A stretch of 64,000 bases of DNA from UBA4744 sp963717135 (GCA_963717135.1 CAVQVN010000006.1:62001-126000); one strand, 5' to 3'; counted from the stretch's first letter, positions 1 to 9,581 are shown. Program-made: numbers and translations. Notes: generated by a model not told the origin, from the sequence alone.

Positions 1-804
1 ATCCTCAGAGCAGTTGCCCATGCTAAGGGTGGTCATGTAGGCGGGCCCTACTCGGCTGCGGACATGCTGGCGGCTCTCTACTTCCGCGTGCTCAACATTC
101 GGCCCGATGAGCCCGATTGGCCGGACCGCGACCGCTTTGTGCTCTCCAAGGGCCACAGCTCAATAGCGCTCTATGCGATCCTGGCCCTGCGTGGCTACTT
201 CCCGGTTGAGGAGCTGCTGACCTTCGACGCAATCAACTCGAGACTGCAGGGTCACCCCGACATGACGGTCACCCCGGGAATCGACATGTCCTCGGGTTCG
301 CTGGGACTGGGTTTCGCCGGTGCCCTCGGTATTGCCCTCGGGGCCCGCGCCAAGCAACAGAGCTTCACTACCTACGTCATGTTGGGCGATGGCGAATGCA
401 ACGAGGGCATTGTCTGGGAGGGAGCTCACGTCGCCAATCGTTATGCGCTCGACAACCTCATAGCCATCGTGGACCACAACAAACTCCAACAGTTTGGCTG
501 GCGAGGAGAGACCACGGCAGAACGGATCACCCCCTACACGGGAACACAGCTGGCCGATCGCTGGAAGGCCTTTGGCTGGCATGTCCTGGAGGTGGACGGC
601 CACGACATCCAGGCCTTTCTCGACACCATGGACGAGGCCAAGGCCGTCGAAGGCAGCCCGGTGGCCGTGATTGCCCACACGGTCAAAGGCAAGGGCGTTT
701 CGTATATGGAGGGCGACTACACATGGCACAGCAAGGTGCCGACCGAGGAGGAGTTCGCCATTGCCATGAAGGAACTCGGCGCCGAGGCGGGAGGGACGGC
801 ATGA
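1..804 (+). CDS. Transketolase, N-terminal (TPP-binding) subunit, 5' end missing
   Basis: The reading frame is open from base 1, so the true start lies upstream of the window. It encodes the pyrophosphate-binding half of a split transketolase, which with the next gene would move two-carbon units between sugar phosphates or related ketols. Visible family features are GHSS near the front, the GDGECNEG thiamin-diphosphate motif and its closing Asn (DHNKLQ), and HTVKGKG near the end. Its TGA overlaps the ATG of the C-terminal subunit (ATGA at 801-804), the usual arrangement for split transketolases. Subunit identity is clear; the sugar substrate cannot be told. Confidence 0.93.
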   Translation: MLRAVAHAKGGHVGGPYSAADMLAALYFRVLNIRPDEPDWPDRDRFVLSKGHSSIALYAILALRGYFPVEELLTFDAINSRLQGHPDMTVTPGIDMSSGSLGLGFAGALGIALGARAKQQSFTTYVMLGDGECNEGIVWEGAHVANRYALDNLIAIVDHNKLQQFGWRGETTAERITPYTGTQLADRWKAFGWHVLEVDGHDIQAFLDTMDEAKAVEGSPVAVIAHTVKGKGVSYMEGDYTWHSKVPTEEEFAIAMKELGAEAGGTA

Positions 805-1742
805 CCACGCTCACCTCCGGCAAGGCCCTGCGGGTCGCCTTTGGGGAAACCATCGCCGAACTGGCCCGAACAGACCCCCGAATCGTCGTGCTCGACGGAG
901 ACACCGGCAGCTCGACCCGCACCGACATTTTCGAGAACGAACATCCCGAACGTTTCTTCCAGATGGGCATCACCGAGCAGAACATGCTGGGGATGGCGGC
1001 CGGAATGGCCACCCTGGGGTTAATACCGATCGTCAGCACGTTCTCGTGTTTCATCGTGTCGCGCGCCCACGATTCGATCCGGGTGCTGATCGCCCAACCC
1101 AAGCTGAACGTCAAGCTGATGGGCGGCTACGCCGGCCTGCTGGCCGGAATGACGGGCAAGACCCACCTGATGTTCGACGACATCTCCATCATGCGGGCGA
1201 TGGCCAACATGACGGTGGTGGCGCCCGTCGATGAGATCGAGACCCGGCAAGCTCTGGCGGCCATCATCGACTATCCGGGGCCGGTGTACTTCCGCCTGAC
1301 CCGCCCGAACTCACCCATACTGTTCGACGACTCATACCGATTCGAAGTCGGTCGGACCGTCACCGTCCGCCCGGGCACCGACGTCACTGTGTTCGGAACC
1401 GGCACCCAGACCGCCCGGGCGTTTGAGGCCGCCGAGATCCTGGCCCGGGAGGGCATCAGCGTGCATCTGATTCACGTTCCGACCATCAAGCCGCTAGATG
1501 TTGAAGCGGTGGTGAACGGCGCGGCTCAAACCGGCCGGGTGATGACCACCGAAGAACACACGATCGTCGGCGGTTTGGGCGGCGCCATCGCCGAAGCTCT
1601 GTCCGAACACTCCCCCACCCCGCTGAGACGTCATGGCCTCCAAGATGTGTTTGGGGAATCGGGCCCTAACGACGCCCTCCTGGACAAATACGGCATATCG
1701 ATAGAGAAGACGGCAGAGGCAATACGAGGATTCCTCAGCTAG
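801..1742 (+). CDS. Transketolase, C-terminal (pyrimidine-binding) subunit
   Basis: A 313-residue protein starting at the ATG that overlaps the previous stop. A longer reading frame upstream is out of register with the N-terminal subunit and is not used. The catalytic Glu region GITEQNMLGMAAG is present, followed by the TPP-pyrimidine and transketolase C-terminal domains (VFGTGTQ, then TTEEHTIVGGLGGAI). Length fits the family (about 310). It should form a heterotetramer with the preceding subunit. Context with a dehydrogenase, hydrolase and MFS transporter suggests use in a catabolic route rather than the housekeeping pentose phosphate pathway; that is inference. Confidence 0.93.
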   Translation: MTTLTSGKALRVAFGETIAELARTDPRIVVLDGDTGSSTRTDIFENEHPERFFQMGITEQNMLGMAAGMATLGLIPIVSTFSCFIVSRAHDSIRVLIAQPKLNVKLMGGYAGLLAGMTGKTHLMFDDISIMRAMANMTVVAPVDEIETRQALAAIIDYPGPVYFRLTRPNSPILFDDSYRFEVGRTVTVRPGTDVTVFGTGTQTARAFEAAEILAREGISVHLIHVPTIKPLDVEAVVNGAAQTGRVMTTEEHTIVGGLGGAIAEALSEHSPTPLRRHGLQDVFGESGPNDALLDKYGISIEKTAEAIRGFLS

Positions 1743-1777
1743 CACACGCGACCGGCCCGGCCCGGAAAGGATGAGAA

Positions 1778-2559
1778 ATGTCCACAGACATGTTCAGGCT
1801 CGATGGGAAAGTGGCCTTCATCCCCGGGGGCAGCGGCGGCATCGGGTCCACCCTGGCGGCGGGCATTTGTGACGCCGGCGCCCAACTGGCGATTGTCGAC
1901 CGGGACGGAGATGGATTGGCCAGAACCTGCAGTCGCCTGAGCCTCACGGGCGCCCACCCTCTGGCCATCGCCGCCGATCTCACGAAAAAAGAAGAGGCCG
2001 ATCGCGCCGTGGCCGAAACGGTCGCCCATTTTGGCCGCCTCGACATCATCATCAACGCCATCGGTGGTGGGGCCGGTAACGTCCTGTTCGATGCCGAGGA
2101 GTACCCGGTCGCCGAGTGGGATTGGATCTTCGACTTGAACCTACGGACCACCGTCTTGTCCACTCAAGCGGCGGTGAGGGCCATGATCGAAGGCGGACGG
2201 GGGGAAAGGTCGTCAACATCTCCTCGGTACGCGGACAGCTCGGCATCAACGCCGGGTATTCCGCCTATGTTGCCGCCAAAGGTGCCATTGATTCGTTGAC
2301 TCGCCAGTGGGCTACCGAATGGGCCAAACATCGCATCACGGTCAATGCCATCGCCCCGACTTTCGTCGACACTCCTCAAGTCGCCATGCTGCTCGAGGAC
2401 CCCGAGTTCAAAGCCGGCGTGGTGAGTCGCATCCCTCTGGGTAGGGTCGGTGAAACCACGGATCTGCTCGGCCCGGTCCTGCTGTTCTGCTCAGACGCTT
2501 CGTCCTTCGTCACCGGACAGATCCTCACCATCGACGGCGGTCTAACCGCCACCCAGTAG
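1778..2559 (+). pseudogene. Short-chain dehydrogenase/reductase split by a one-base frameshift
   Basis: The first part (from ATG 1778) carries the Rossmann motif GGSGGIG and the NAG-equivalent NAIGGG. The second part, in another frame, carries NISSVRG, the catalytic YxxxK (YAAYVAAKGA-type, here YSAYVAAKG) and the C-terminal IDGG. The frames join at a run of six G (2199-2204): one more G would give EGGRGGKVVNIS and restore a normal protein of about 260 residues. It may be a real frameshift, an assembly error in the homopolymer, or, less likely, programmed slippage. If intact it would be an NAD(P)-dependent alcohol or ketone oxidoreductase acting with the neighbouring transketolase and hydrolase. 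Confidence 0.85.
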
Positions 2560-2577
2560 CCACCAGGAGGCCATTTC

Positions 2578-3429
2578 ATGGAGAACGTAACGCCCAATAT
2601 CTTCACGGAAACCAAGGTACGCGGCTGCAACCCCAGCTACGTGGTCACCTCGGACGGGGTCGTGGTGATTGACACGCCGCAGCTCCCTACCAAAGCGGTG
2701 GCCATGCGAGAGGAAGCCGAATCCCACGGTCCGATTCGCTACCTGATCAACACCGAACACCACGTCGACCACATCTTCGGCAATTACTACTTCAAGGGTG
2801 CCGGGACCGTCGTGCATCACCAGGGCGTCTACGACAACTTCATGGTGGTAGGGCCCGAACTCGACCCTTTTGCCTACGCCGCCGAAGCACTGCCGACCGA
2901 CGATCCTGAGGGGGCGGCGATCTTCCCCGACCGGGACGTGTACTACGCCGATCCCAACAAGGGGCAGATTGTCTTCACCGGCAACGTGACGCTTCGGGTT
3001 GGTGGTCATACCTTCGAACTCATCCATACCCCCGGCCATACTCCCGGCCAGGTCGCCGTCCATGTACCGGAAGAACGTGCAGTGTTCACCGGGGACACCG
3101 TCTTCAATCAGTGCCAGACCTGGCTGATGACCTCCAACGTCGATCAGTGGCTGGACGCCCTCGAGACCATCCGGACCCTCGACGTCGACCATCTGATACC
3201 CGGTCACGGACCCGTCACCACCAAAGCTGCGCTAAACGACCAGCGGTCGATGCTGATGGAATGGAAGACCGCTGTGGCTGTGGCCGTGGCCCAAGGTTGG
3301 AGCCGGGAGGAGACCGTCGAACGGGTCCAATTCAAGGATCGGTTCCCGGTCGACATCGGCCAGGAATACATGATGGACTACATCAACGAGTACAACGCCG
3401 GGTCGCTTTACGACAAACTGACTGCGTGA
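2578..3429 (+). CDS. Metallo-beta-lactamase-fold hydrolase
   Basis: A 283-residue soluble MBL-fold protein with a good ribosome site (AGGAGG) before ATG 2578, 18 bases after the dehydrogenase. The metal-binding motifs appear in order: TEHHVDH (about residues 60-66), HTPGHTPG, GDTVF (bridging Asp) and IPGHGP. The first ligand position of the usual HxHxDH motif is Glu (EHHVDH), as in some sub-families. The product could be a thioesterase, lactonase or another hydrolase; substrate unknown. It appears co-transcribed with the flanking plus-strand genes. Confidence 0.85.
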   Translation: MENVTPNIFTETKVRGCNPSYVVTSDGVVVIDTPQLPTKAVAMREEAESHGPIRYLINTEHHVDHIFGNYYFKGAGTVVHHQGVYDNFMVVGPELDPFAYAAEALPTDDPEGAAIFPDRDVYYADPNKGQIVFTGNVTLRVGGHTFELIHTPGHTPGQVAVHVPEERAVFTGDTVFNQCQTWLMTSNVDQWLDALETIRTLDVDHLIPGHGPVTTKAALNDQRSMLMEWKTAVAVAVAQGWSREETVERVQFKDRFPVDIGQEYMMDYINEYNAGSLYDKLTA

Positions 3430-3441
3430 CCAGGGTGTTCT

Positions 3442-3480
3442 GGCGCGAAAACCTTCCTCCGGTTGGAACGCTCTCGCGCC
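3442..3480 (+). other. Hairpin between hydrolase and MFS gene
   Basis: The arms GGCGCGA (3442-3448) and TCGCGCC (3474-3480) pair perfectly, with a smaller AACC/GGTT pairing inside. There is no T tract. It could attenuate or protect the transcript upstream of the MFS gene; function is unproven. Confidence 0.35.
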
Positions 3481-3500
3481 GGGGCCGATAGGTAACCCTC

Positions 3501-4703
3501 ATGGCCGAATCTTCCGCCACCGCATCCCCTTCCGTAGCGTGGCGGCCGGTTGTTTCGGCGTTTGCCACCGACACCGTAGCCATCTTGCCGGGATTCATGA
3601 CGGCCGGATTGGCCGTCCAGATTCGCGAAGACATCGGCTTGTCCCTCACCGCGCTCGGCATCTCGCTAGGGGTCTTTTTCGGATCCGCCGCCCTGGCATC
3701 GGCTCCGATGGGAGCACTGGTCGAACGCTGGGGATGGGTGAAGAGTCTTCGTTTTGCCGCGGTTCTGGCGGGGTCGTCGTTGGCCGCGGTGGGATGGCTG
3801 GCGCAATCGGCTGCCAGCCTCACGGCCGTTTTCGTTGTGGCGGGCGTAGCGGTGGCGATGGCCCACCCGGCGGCGAACCTGGCGGTGGCCCGATGCGTAC
3901 CCATCGACCGGCATGGTCTCTTCTATGGGCTCAAGCATGCCGCAGTACCCACCTCCACTCTGCTCGGTGGCCTGGCGGTGCCGGCCGTCGCCCTCACGAT
4001 CGGGTGGCGGTGGGCGTTCTTCGGTGGAGCTGTGCTGGCGCTGGCCGCCGCCTCGGCCGTGCCGGGTAGGGAAGCTTCCTACATCATCAGCCCCGTCGCG
4101 GCATCAGAGCAAGCGGGACCGCACCGACCGGCGACGGAAATCCGGTTGCTGATCATTCTGTCGATTGCCGTAGGGCTCGGCATCGGAGGAATCGACGCGC
4201 TGGCCTCCTTCATCGTCAGCTACGCGGTCGACATCGGAATCGCCGAAGGTACTGCCGGGTTGGTTTTGGCGGCCGGCAGTGTCACCGGGATCATCGCCCG
4301 AATCATCGCCGGTTGGATGATCGACAGGAACCGGGATGCCGACCTCTCCGCGGTCGCCTCGATGCTGGTGGTCGGAGCCGCGGGAGTGATCGTCCTGAAT
4401 CTGGGTGCGACTCCCGGGTTGTTCCTGGGAGGGCTCATCGCCTTTGCGGCCGGTTGGGGTTGGTCCGGGCTGTTCACGTTCGCCGTGGTCAAACGCAACC
4501 CCAGCGCCCCGGCCGCCGCTACCGGTATCACTCAGGTAGGCAAGCTCATCGGAGCAGCATTGGGTCCCGCCGCCTTCGGGTGGATAGCCGACAACGCCTC
4601 CTACGGAGTTGCCTGGTGGGCAACGTCCGGAGTCCTTCTTTGTTCCACGGCCCTGATTCTCTTCGTGAGGAACCGTGGTACCACTCGCAAAGGAGTGCGC
4701 TGA
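3501..4703 (+). CDS. MFS transporter
   Basis: A 400-residue polytopic membrane protein with about twelve hydrophobic segments and a central break near residue 200 (PGREAS to RPATEIRLL), typical of the major facilitator superfamily. The loop between segments 2 and 3 (GALVERWGWVK) resembles the family motif GxxxDRxGxR. The start ATG 3501 has only a weak ribosome site. It probably imports or exports the substrate handled by the upstream transketolase and hydrolase genes; this rests on position alone. It ends convergent with the long minus-strand operon. Confidence 0.85.
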   Translation: MAESSATASPSVAWRPVVSAFATDTVAILPGFMTAGLAVQIREDIGLSLTALGISLGVFFGSAALASAPMGALVERWGWVKSLRFAAVLAGSSLAAVGWLAQSAASLTAVFVVAGVAVAMAHPAANLAVARCVPIDRHGLFYGLKHAAVPTSTLLGGLAVPAVALTIGWRWAFFGGAVLALAAASAVPGREASYIISPVAASEQAGPHRPATEIRLLIILSIAVGLGIGGIDALASFIVSYAVDIGIAEGTAGLVLAAGSVTGIIARIIAGWMIDRNRDADLSAVASMLVVGAAGVIVLNLGATPGLFLGGLIAFAAGWGWSGLFTFAVVKRNPSAPAAATGITQVGKLIGAALGPAAFGWIADNASYGVAWWATSGVLLCSTALILFVRNRGTTRKGVR

Positions 4704-4828
4704 GAGTTCCGTTCAAGACCTGCCAGGACTTCTGTGGCTCGAGGCGGATCGGATCGAGATGTACTCGACCGGTTGGACCCTCGACAATCCCTATCCGATC
4801 TTCAGCGACCCCACCCGACCATGTTTCG

Positions 4829-4850
4829 GGGGATGGACAATGCCGTCCCC
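4829..4850. terminator. Candidate hairpin between convergent MFS and phosphatase genes
   Basis: GGGGATGG (4829-4836) and CCGTCCCC (4843-4850) form an 8-bp stem with one G-T pair and a six-base loop. The 179-bp gap 4704-4882 separates two convergent genes, so a two-way terminator is expected here, but there is no T run. No other feature is seen in the gap. Confidence 0.35.
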
Positions 4851-4882
4851 AAAGTCGCCCCGATCGACGCCCGGGCGAACGT

Positions 4883-5359
4883 TCAGGCGTGGCCGGCCTC
4901 AGCGAGAATCTGAGGAACCCGCCGCTCGAGGGCAAGCGCAATCTGGTCTCGAACCTGGCGATAGAAATCCATGTCCTGTCCCCGGGGATCCGGGATTTCG
5001 ACACCTGACGGATCGAGCAATTCGGTCTTGTTCTCAAATCCCCAACGGGACAGGTACTCCGTCTGCTCTACATCCATGCAGAAAATCACGTCGGCCTCCC
5101 GGACCATCGGCCCGGTCAGCCGTTGGGAAGCATGCGGACCTATGGCGATGCCGATCTCCTCTGCGACTGCGGCAGCTCGGGCCGATGCTTGGACACCGGG
5201 GGGCGCCAGCGTGCCGGCGGAGAGAACATGGATCCCATGTGCTTCCAGCTCGTCATCGCCGATATCCAGCGCCTCTGCCAGGAAACGCCGGGCCATCGCC
5301 TCGGCCAGTGGCGATCTCCCGACATTGCCGGTACACAGGAGCAACACTGTGTAGGTCAT
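4883..5359 (-). CDS. Low molecular weight protein-tyrosine-phosphatase family protein
   Basis: A 158-residue protein with the active-site loop CTGNVGRSP near residue 9 (family C-x5-R-S) and the general-acid region DPRG near residue 127. Length fits the LMW-PTP family (about 150-160). It would dephosphorylate a protein tyrosine or an acyl- or aryl-phosphate; an arsenate reductase role is less likely because the extra Cys residues of ArsC are not evident. It is the last gene of the ten-gene minus-strand operon, 9 bases after the alcohol dehydrogenase, which suggests a function linked to phosphoryl chemistry in that operon (inference). Confidence 0.85.
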   Translation of the reverse strand: MTYTVLLLCTGNVGRSPLAEAMARRFLAEALDIGDDELEAHGIHVLSAGTLAPPGVQASARAAAVAEEIGIAIGPHASQRLTGPMVREADVIFCMDVEQTEYLSRWGFENKTELLDPSGVEIPDPRGQDMDFYRQVRDQIALALERRVPQILAEAGHA

Positions 5360-5368
5360 GGCCTTAGC

Positions 5369-6424
5369 TCAGGGTTCAATGATCACCTTCATGGCGCAAC
5401 CACGACGATCGTTGAAGGTGTCGAGCGCTTCTCGGAACTCCTCCAGAGAGAAGTGATGAGTGATCAGTTTCTTGGCTCTGATCCTCCCGTTGGCGACCAG
5501 CGGAATGACGTGCCGCATCTCGCCGGCGGTTGCCCGGACTCCGACCAGCTCCTTCTCGTAGAGCACGAGTTCTTGGAGATCGAGCGCCACCCCTTCAACG
5601 GGGATCCCGACTGCCGCGCATCGTCCTCCCTTGCGAAGGGCGGGAATGCTCCATTGGAAGGTCTCGGGCACTCCGGCACAATCGAGGATCACATCCGCCC
5701 CCAACCCACCAGTCGTCTCCCGGATGGCGGCGATGGGATCGTCGCCGGAGTAGTCGATGGTCTCGAACCCCATATCGGCGGCCAGTTCCAATCGGTCACA
5801 ATCGATTGAAGGTTTCCCAATCAAGATGACCCTCGCCGCCCCTCGGACCAGCGCGGCGTCGGCGGCCAGGAGCCCGACCGGCCCGGGTCCGAAGACCACC
5901 ACATTGTCACCGGGGCGCACTCTCCCCCGGTTGGCGGTGTGGAGACCTATCGAAGCGGGATCGAGCACCGCCCCGGTCGGAAAGTCCATGTCCTCCGGCA
6001 GATGGAAGATCGATTTGACGCCCTGCACGACCTTCTCCGCAAACGCCCCCTGGTGGTTGTGGCCGTACTGGCGATGCAAGCCTTCCTTGCCGTAGTTCTC
6101 GCAGAGGTTGTACCTGCCTTCTACGCACTTTTGGCATACCCCGCAGGCGTCATGGGAGGTGCCGGCAATCCGATCACCAACGGACCAGCCCAGTTGGTCG
6201 GCCCCCGGGCCAAGACCGACGATTTCCCCCGCCCACTCGTGACCCGGTATGAAGGGGTAGCCGGGCGGCCAGAAACCCGGGTAGTCACCCCGCAGAAGAT
6301 GAGCGTCGGTTCCGCAGATGGTCGCCGCTCGAACCCGGGCAAGGACTTCGCGATATCCGGGTTCTGGTTCCGCAACCTCCTCAACCGAGAACGCGTTGGG
6401 TCCCGTTGCGACGAGTGCTCTCAT
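5369..6424 (-). CDS. Zinc-dependent alcohol dehydrogenase (MDR family)
   Basis: A 351-residue medium-chain dehydrogenase. ATG 6424 was chosen because it follows a strong GGAGGAG site and the upstream extension overlaps the cyclase gene. Catalytic zinc ligands appear as TICGTDAH and PGHEWAGE; four structural-zinc cysteines lie in the CGVCQKCVEGRYNLC loop; the nucleotide-binding turn is GPGPVG. It probably oxidises a secondary alcohol or sugar-derived polyol with NAD(P). It starts 8 bases after the cyclase stop, so the two are likely translated together. Confidence 0.92.
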   Translation of the reverse strand: MRALVATGPNAFSVEEVAEPEPGYREVLARVRAATICGTDAHLLRGDYPGFWPPGYPFIPGHEWAGEIVGLGPGADQLGWSVGDRIAGTSHDACGVCQKCVEGRYNLCENYGKEGLHRQYGHNHQGAFAEKVVQGVKSIFHLPEDMDFPTGAVLDPASIGLHTANRGRVRPGDNVVVFGPGPVGLLAADAALVRGAARVILIGKPSIDCDRLELAADMGFETIDYSGDDPIAAIRETTGGLGADVILDCAGVPETFQWSIPALRKGGRCAAVGIPVEGVALDLQELVLYEKELVGVRATAGEMRHVIPLVANGRIRAKKLITHHFSLEEFREALDTFNDRRGCAMKVIIEP

Positions 6425-6432
6425 GTCTCCTC

Positions 6433-7323
6433 CTACACCATGGCCAACGGATCGACCATCGATCCCGTGGCTCCGCGAATCTTCACCGGCAGCGCCACGA
6501 ACAAGAACTCGTAAACCCGATCGCGGGCGATCTCTTCGAGGTAGACGCTCTCCATCAGATAGATCCCGTTCTCGATCAACAGTTTCGTGTGCACTGGTTG
6601 CGGATTGGCCGGTGAACCACGATCGGGAGCAGGTTGCACTTCGTAAGTCTCCGTATCGGTACCGGTAGCCACCACCCCACGCTTCAGCAACCACTCGGCC
6701 GCAGAGATATCGGGTCCGGCGGTCTTGTGGAGAGCCATCTTCTCCCCATCCGGCCAGAAGGCCAGGTAGCCGGTCCTGATCAGGACGACGTCCCAGGGCC
6801 GGACCTCGATCCCCTCCCAATCGGCAATGGCCTGCATCTCTTCCGCGTCGACCGGTGATCCGGCCGGAAGAGCTTCAATCCTCCGGAACCCGGGGGCGTC
6901 GAGCAGTACTCCCCTGGTGAAGAAGGGTGGCAGTTTCTCCGCATCACCAACCGCCGGGCCCTTGTCCGTCAAGTGTTCGGCCGTGTTCCCCCCGCCGTAC
7001 CAGTGATTGTCTTCTCCCACCGTCATGTGGCCGAGCGCATCGACATGCGCACCAGAATGCGAGGTAGCCATCACGTATTCGGCCATGTAACCGAGCCCGA
7101 CCTCATTGGGCGGGCCCCACGGTTGGGCGGCTTCGGCCCGGATACCCGGTGGGGTCCGGTAATTGAGGACCTGGAACGGAGGGTGACCGGGAAACAGCGG
7201 CATGCCCGGGAACCGGGAAGTTGCCAGCGAATACCAGCGTCCTTCCTTCACCGATTGAGCTGCCTCGAGGATCTTGGCGGCCGGGATATCTTTAATGGGT
7301 CCGACTTCGGTGTATTTCGTCAT
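6433..7323 (-). CDS. Cyclase-family (kynurenine formamidase-like) metal hydrolase
   Basis: A 296-residue protein of the Pfam cyclase family. The metal-binding signature HSGAHVDALGH (family HxGTHxDxxxH) lies near residue 89, and later His/Glu residues fit the fold. Relatives hydrolyse N-formylkynurenine, isatin or lactams and lactones. The ATG overlaps the stop of the molybdenum hydroxylase large subunit (ATGA), so hydroxylation followed by ring or amide hydrolysis is a reasonable two-step reading. The substrate is unknown. Confidence 0.88.
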   Translation of the reverse strand: MTKYTEVGPIKDIPAAKILEAAQSVKEGRWYSLATSRFPGMPLFPGHPPFQVLNYRTPPGIRAEAAQPWGPPNEVGLGYMAEYVMATSHSGAHVDALGHMTVGEDNHWYGGGNTAEHLTDKGPAVGDAEKLPPFFTRGVLLDAPGFRRIEALPAGSPVDAEEMQAIADWEGIEVRPWDVVLIRTGYLAFWPDGEKMALHKTAGPDISAAEWLLKRGVVATGTDTETYEVQPAPDRGSPANPQPVHTKLLIENGIYLMESVYLEEIARDRVYEFLFVALPVKIRGATGSMVDPLAMV

Positions 7324-9581
7324 CCTGTCTCCTTGAGGGAGTCTCTCATCGCCTCCCAGACCCGCTGCGGGGTGAGGGGCAGATCGCGAATGATCAAACC
7401 GGTCGCTTCGGCAACCGCCGACGCCACGGCCGGAGAGACCGCCAGCAGGGCTCCTTCGCTGATCCCCTTTACCCCGTAGGGTCCGGGTCCGTCGGCATTC
7501 TCGATGCTGGCGCTGACCAGTTCGTGAGGCAGATCCAGACTGGTGGGGATCCGGTAGTCGATGGCGCCCAGATTCCGGATGCGGCCTTCCTCGTCGAGGA
7601 TGATGTGCTCCATGATGGTGTGCCCGAGGCCCATGATGGCCGCCCCTTCATCCTGCCCTGTTACCTGGACCGGATTGAGTGCCCTTCCCACATCGCCCAC
7701 CGTTACGAAACGATGGATGTAGATGTGTCCGGTTCCCGGATCCACGTCGAGCTCAACGGCCGTGCAGTTGAATTCGAAGAACGCGGCGGTGCCGCCCAGT
7801 GGATGATCGGGCACCGCCTCCTTGCGCATTTCGCCGTGACCGGTGAGTTCGCCGCCCAGACGGCCGAGACCGGTCTTCAGCACCTCGACCAGCGGAACTT
7901 CCCGATCGGGTAGGCGGACCACACCATGCTCGACCACGATCGCCGCCTCATCGATTGCGTAGATCCGGGAGGCCATGGCGCGTAATTGCTCCTTGATCGA
8001 CCGGCAGGCACTGAGGACGGCATTCCCCATCAACACCGACGATCTGCTCGCCGAGGTCTGCTGGTCGTACGGCACCACCGAGGTGTCACCCATTACCACC
8101 GAGATTCGTTTGAGAGGGATTCCCAGTTCTTCGGCGGCAATCTGAGCGAAGATCGTTCGGGCCCCCTGGCCCATGTCCGAGGTCCCCGAGAAGACCATCA
8201 GGCTTCCGTCGGCCAGGAGGCGGACGGTGGAGTACGAAAGCCCGGTGGTGGGTCCGGATTTGACTCCCAGCGCGATTCCGCGCCCTCGTCCGGGGGGAAG
8301 CGGCTGTTCCCAACCAATCAGGTCGGCTGCCTTGAGGAGCGTCTCTTCCCATTTGCCGTCCGCCGGAGTGTCCCCCGGTATGAACTCTTCGCCGCGTCGG
8401 GCCAGATTGCGCTTGCGAATCTCGACTCGATCGAGATTGAGCGCCCGGGCCCCGGCGTCCAGATTGGACTCTCTCGCCCAGGTAACCTGGGGGATCCCGA
8501 ACCCGCGGAACGCGGTGGAGGGGGTGGTGTGGGAGAGGATGGTGCGGGCCAAAATCCTCACCGCCGGAACCCGATAAGGACCGGCCGCCAGATAGCTGCC
8601 TTTGCTGACCACCCGGTCGGCGATGTCGACATAGGCGCCCACCAGGAAATTCGCTTCAAAGTCCTCAAACACGAGAGTGCCATCGGCGTTGAACCCGGTC
8701 CTGACCCGGATCTCGGCGGAAGACCTCCGCACCGTCTGGAATGTCTCGTCGAGGGTCAGGATCAGACGAACCGGCCGGCCGGTTCGCAACGCCATGAAGG
8801 CCAGCAATGGCTCCAGTTTCGGATTCTGTTTCCCACCGAACCCGCCCCCCGGATCGGGGGCAAACACCCTCACCTTGGAGAGGGGCAAATCGAGGATCTG
8901 AGCGATGGTCTTTTGAAGGAGGTACGGGTGCTGGATGGTGCTCCACACCGCAATTCCGTCTCCGTCCGGGGCGGCCATGAAGCCGTGCGGTTCGATGGCG
9001 AAGTGCGTCACCATCGGGAAGGCATAGGTGTTCTCGACCACCAGATCGGCCGGCGCGGCCTCCACCTCGCCCCAGCCGAAGTGGTGTTCCCGCCGGATGT
9101 TCGTCTTGGCCAGCGGATCGTCGGGGCGGAGGGCGGGATCGCACACCAGGGGCGAGCCGGAAGCGAGCGCCTGTGCAATGGTGAACACGGCCGGAAGTGC
9201 CTCATATTCGATTCTGACCAATTCGGCGGCTGTTTCGGCGGCGTCCTTCGTCTCTGCGGCAACGGCGGCGACCGGTTCACCGTGGTATTTGATTTCTCCG
9301 TCCGCCAGAAGGGGTCGATCCTGGAACTGTGGTCCGAACCGCGGAACCGGTTGGGGAAGGTGGGCGGCGGTCATCACCAGACGCACCCCCGGAACCTGTT
9401 CGGCCGCCGTGGTGTCGATCGAGACGATCCGCGCCCGGGCGCAGTCAATCGTGACGAGCTTGACGTGCAGCACATCGGGAAGCCGGATGTCGGCCAGGTA
9501 TTGCTGAAGGCCGGTGACCCGTCCGTAACCCCCGAACCGATGGGGAGCGGCACCGACACCATTGAGGTCGAGGGAAGTCAT
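7320..9581 (-). CDS. Molybdenum hydroxylase (xanthine dehydrogenase/CoxL family) large subunit
   Basis: A 753-residue molybdopterin-binding subunit starting at ATG 9581, which overlaps the stop of the 2Fe-2S subunit. It shows the family features GGGFGGK, TAFRGFG, DMGQGARTIFAQ and a C-terminal active-site Glu in KGISEGAL. The form I CO dehydrogenase loop (AYxCSFR) is absent, so it is a xanthine dehydrogenase- or aldehyde oxidase-type hydroxylase of an N-heterocycle, aldehyde or similar compound, not a CO dehydrogenase. Together with the next two genes it makes a complete L-S-M enzyme. Confidence 0.92.
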   Translation of the reverse strand: MTSLDLNGVGAAPHRFGGYGRVTGLQQYLADIRLPDVLHVKLVTIDCARARIVSIDTTAAEQVPGVRLVMTAAHLPQPVPRFGPQFQDRPLLADGEIKYHGEPVAAVAAETKDAAETAAELVRIEYEALPAVFTIAQALASGSPLVCDPALRPDDPLAKTNIRREHHFGWGEVEAAPADLVVENTYAFPMVTHFAIEPHGFMAAPDGDGIAVWSTIQHPYLLQKTIAQILDLPLSKVRVFAPDPGGGFGGKQNPKLEPLLAFMALRTGRPVRLILTLDETFQTVRRSSAEIRVRTGFNADGTLVFEDFEANFLVGAYVDIADRVVSKGSYLAAGPYRVPAVRILARTILSHTTPSTAFRGFGIPQVTWARESNLDAGARALNLDRVEIRKRNLARRGEEFIPGDTPADGKWEETLLKAADLIGWEQPLPPGRGRGIALGVKSGPTTGLSYSTVRLLADGSLMVFSGTSDMGQGARTIFAQIAAEELGIPLKRISVVMGDTSVVPYDQQTSASRSSVLMGNAVLSACRSIKEQLRAMASRIYAIDEAAIVVEHGVVRLPDREVPLVEVLKTGLGRLGGELTGHGEMRKEAVPDHPLGGTAAFFEFNCTAVELDVDPGTGHIYIHRFVTVGDVGRALNPVQVTGQDEGAAIMGLGHTIMEHIILDEEGRIRNLGAIDYRIPTSLDLPHELVSASIENADGPGPYGVKGISEGALLAVSPAVASAVAEATGLIIRDLPLTPQRVWEAMRDSLKETG

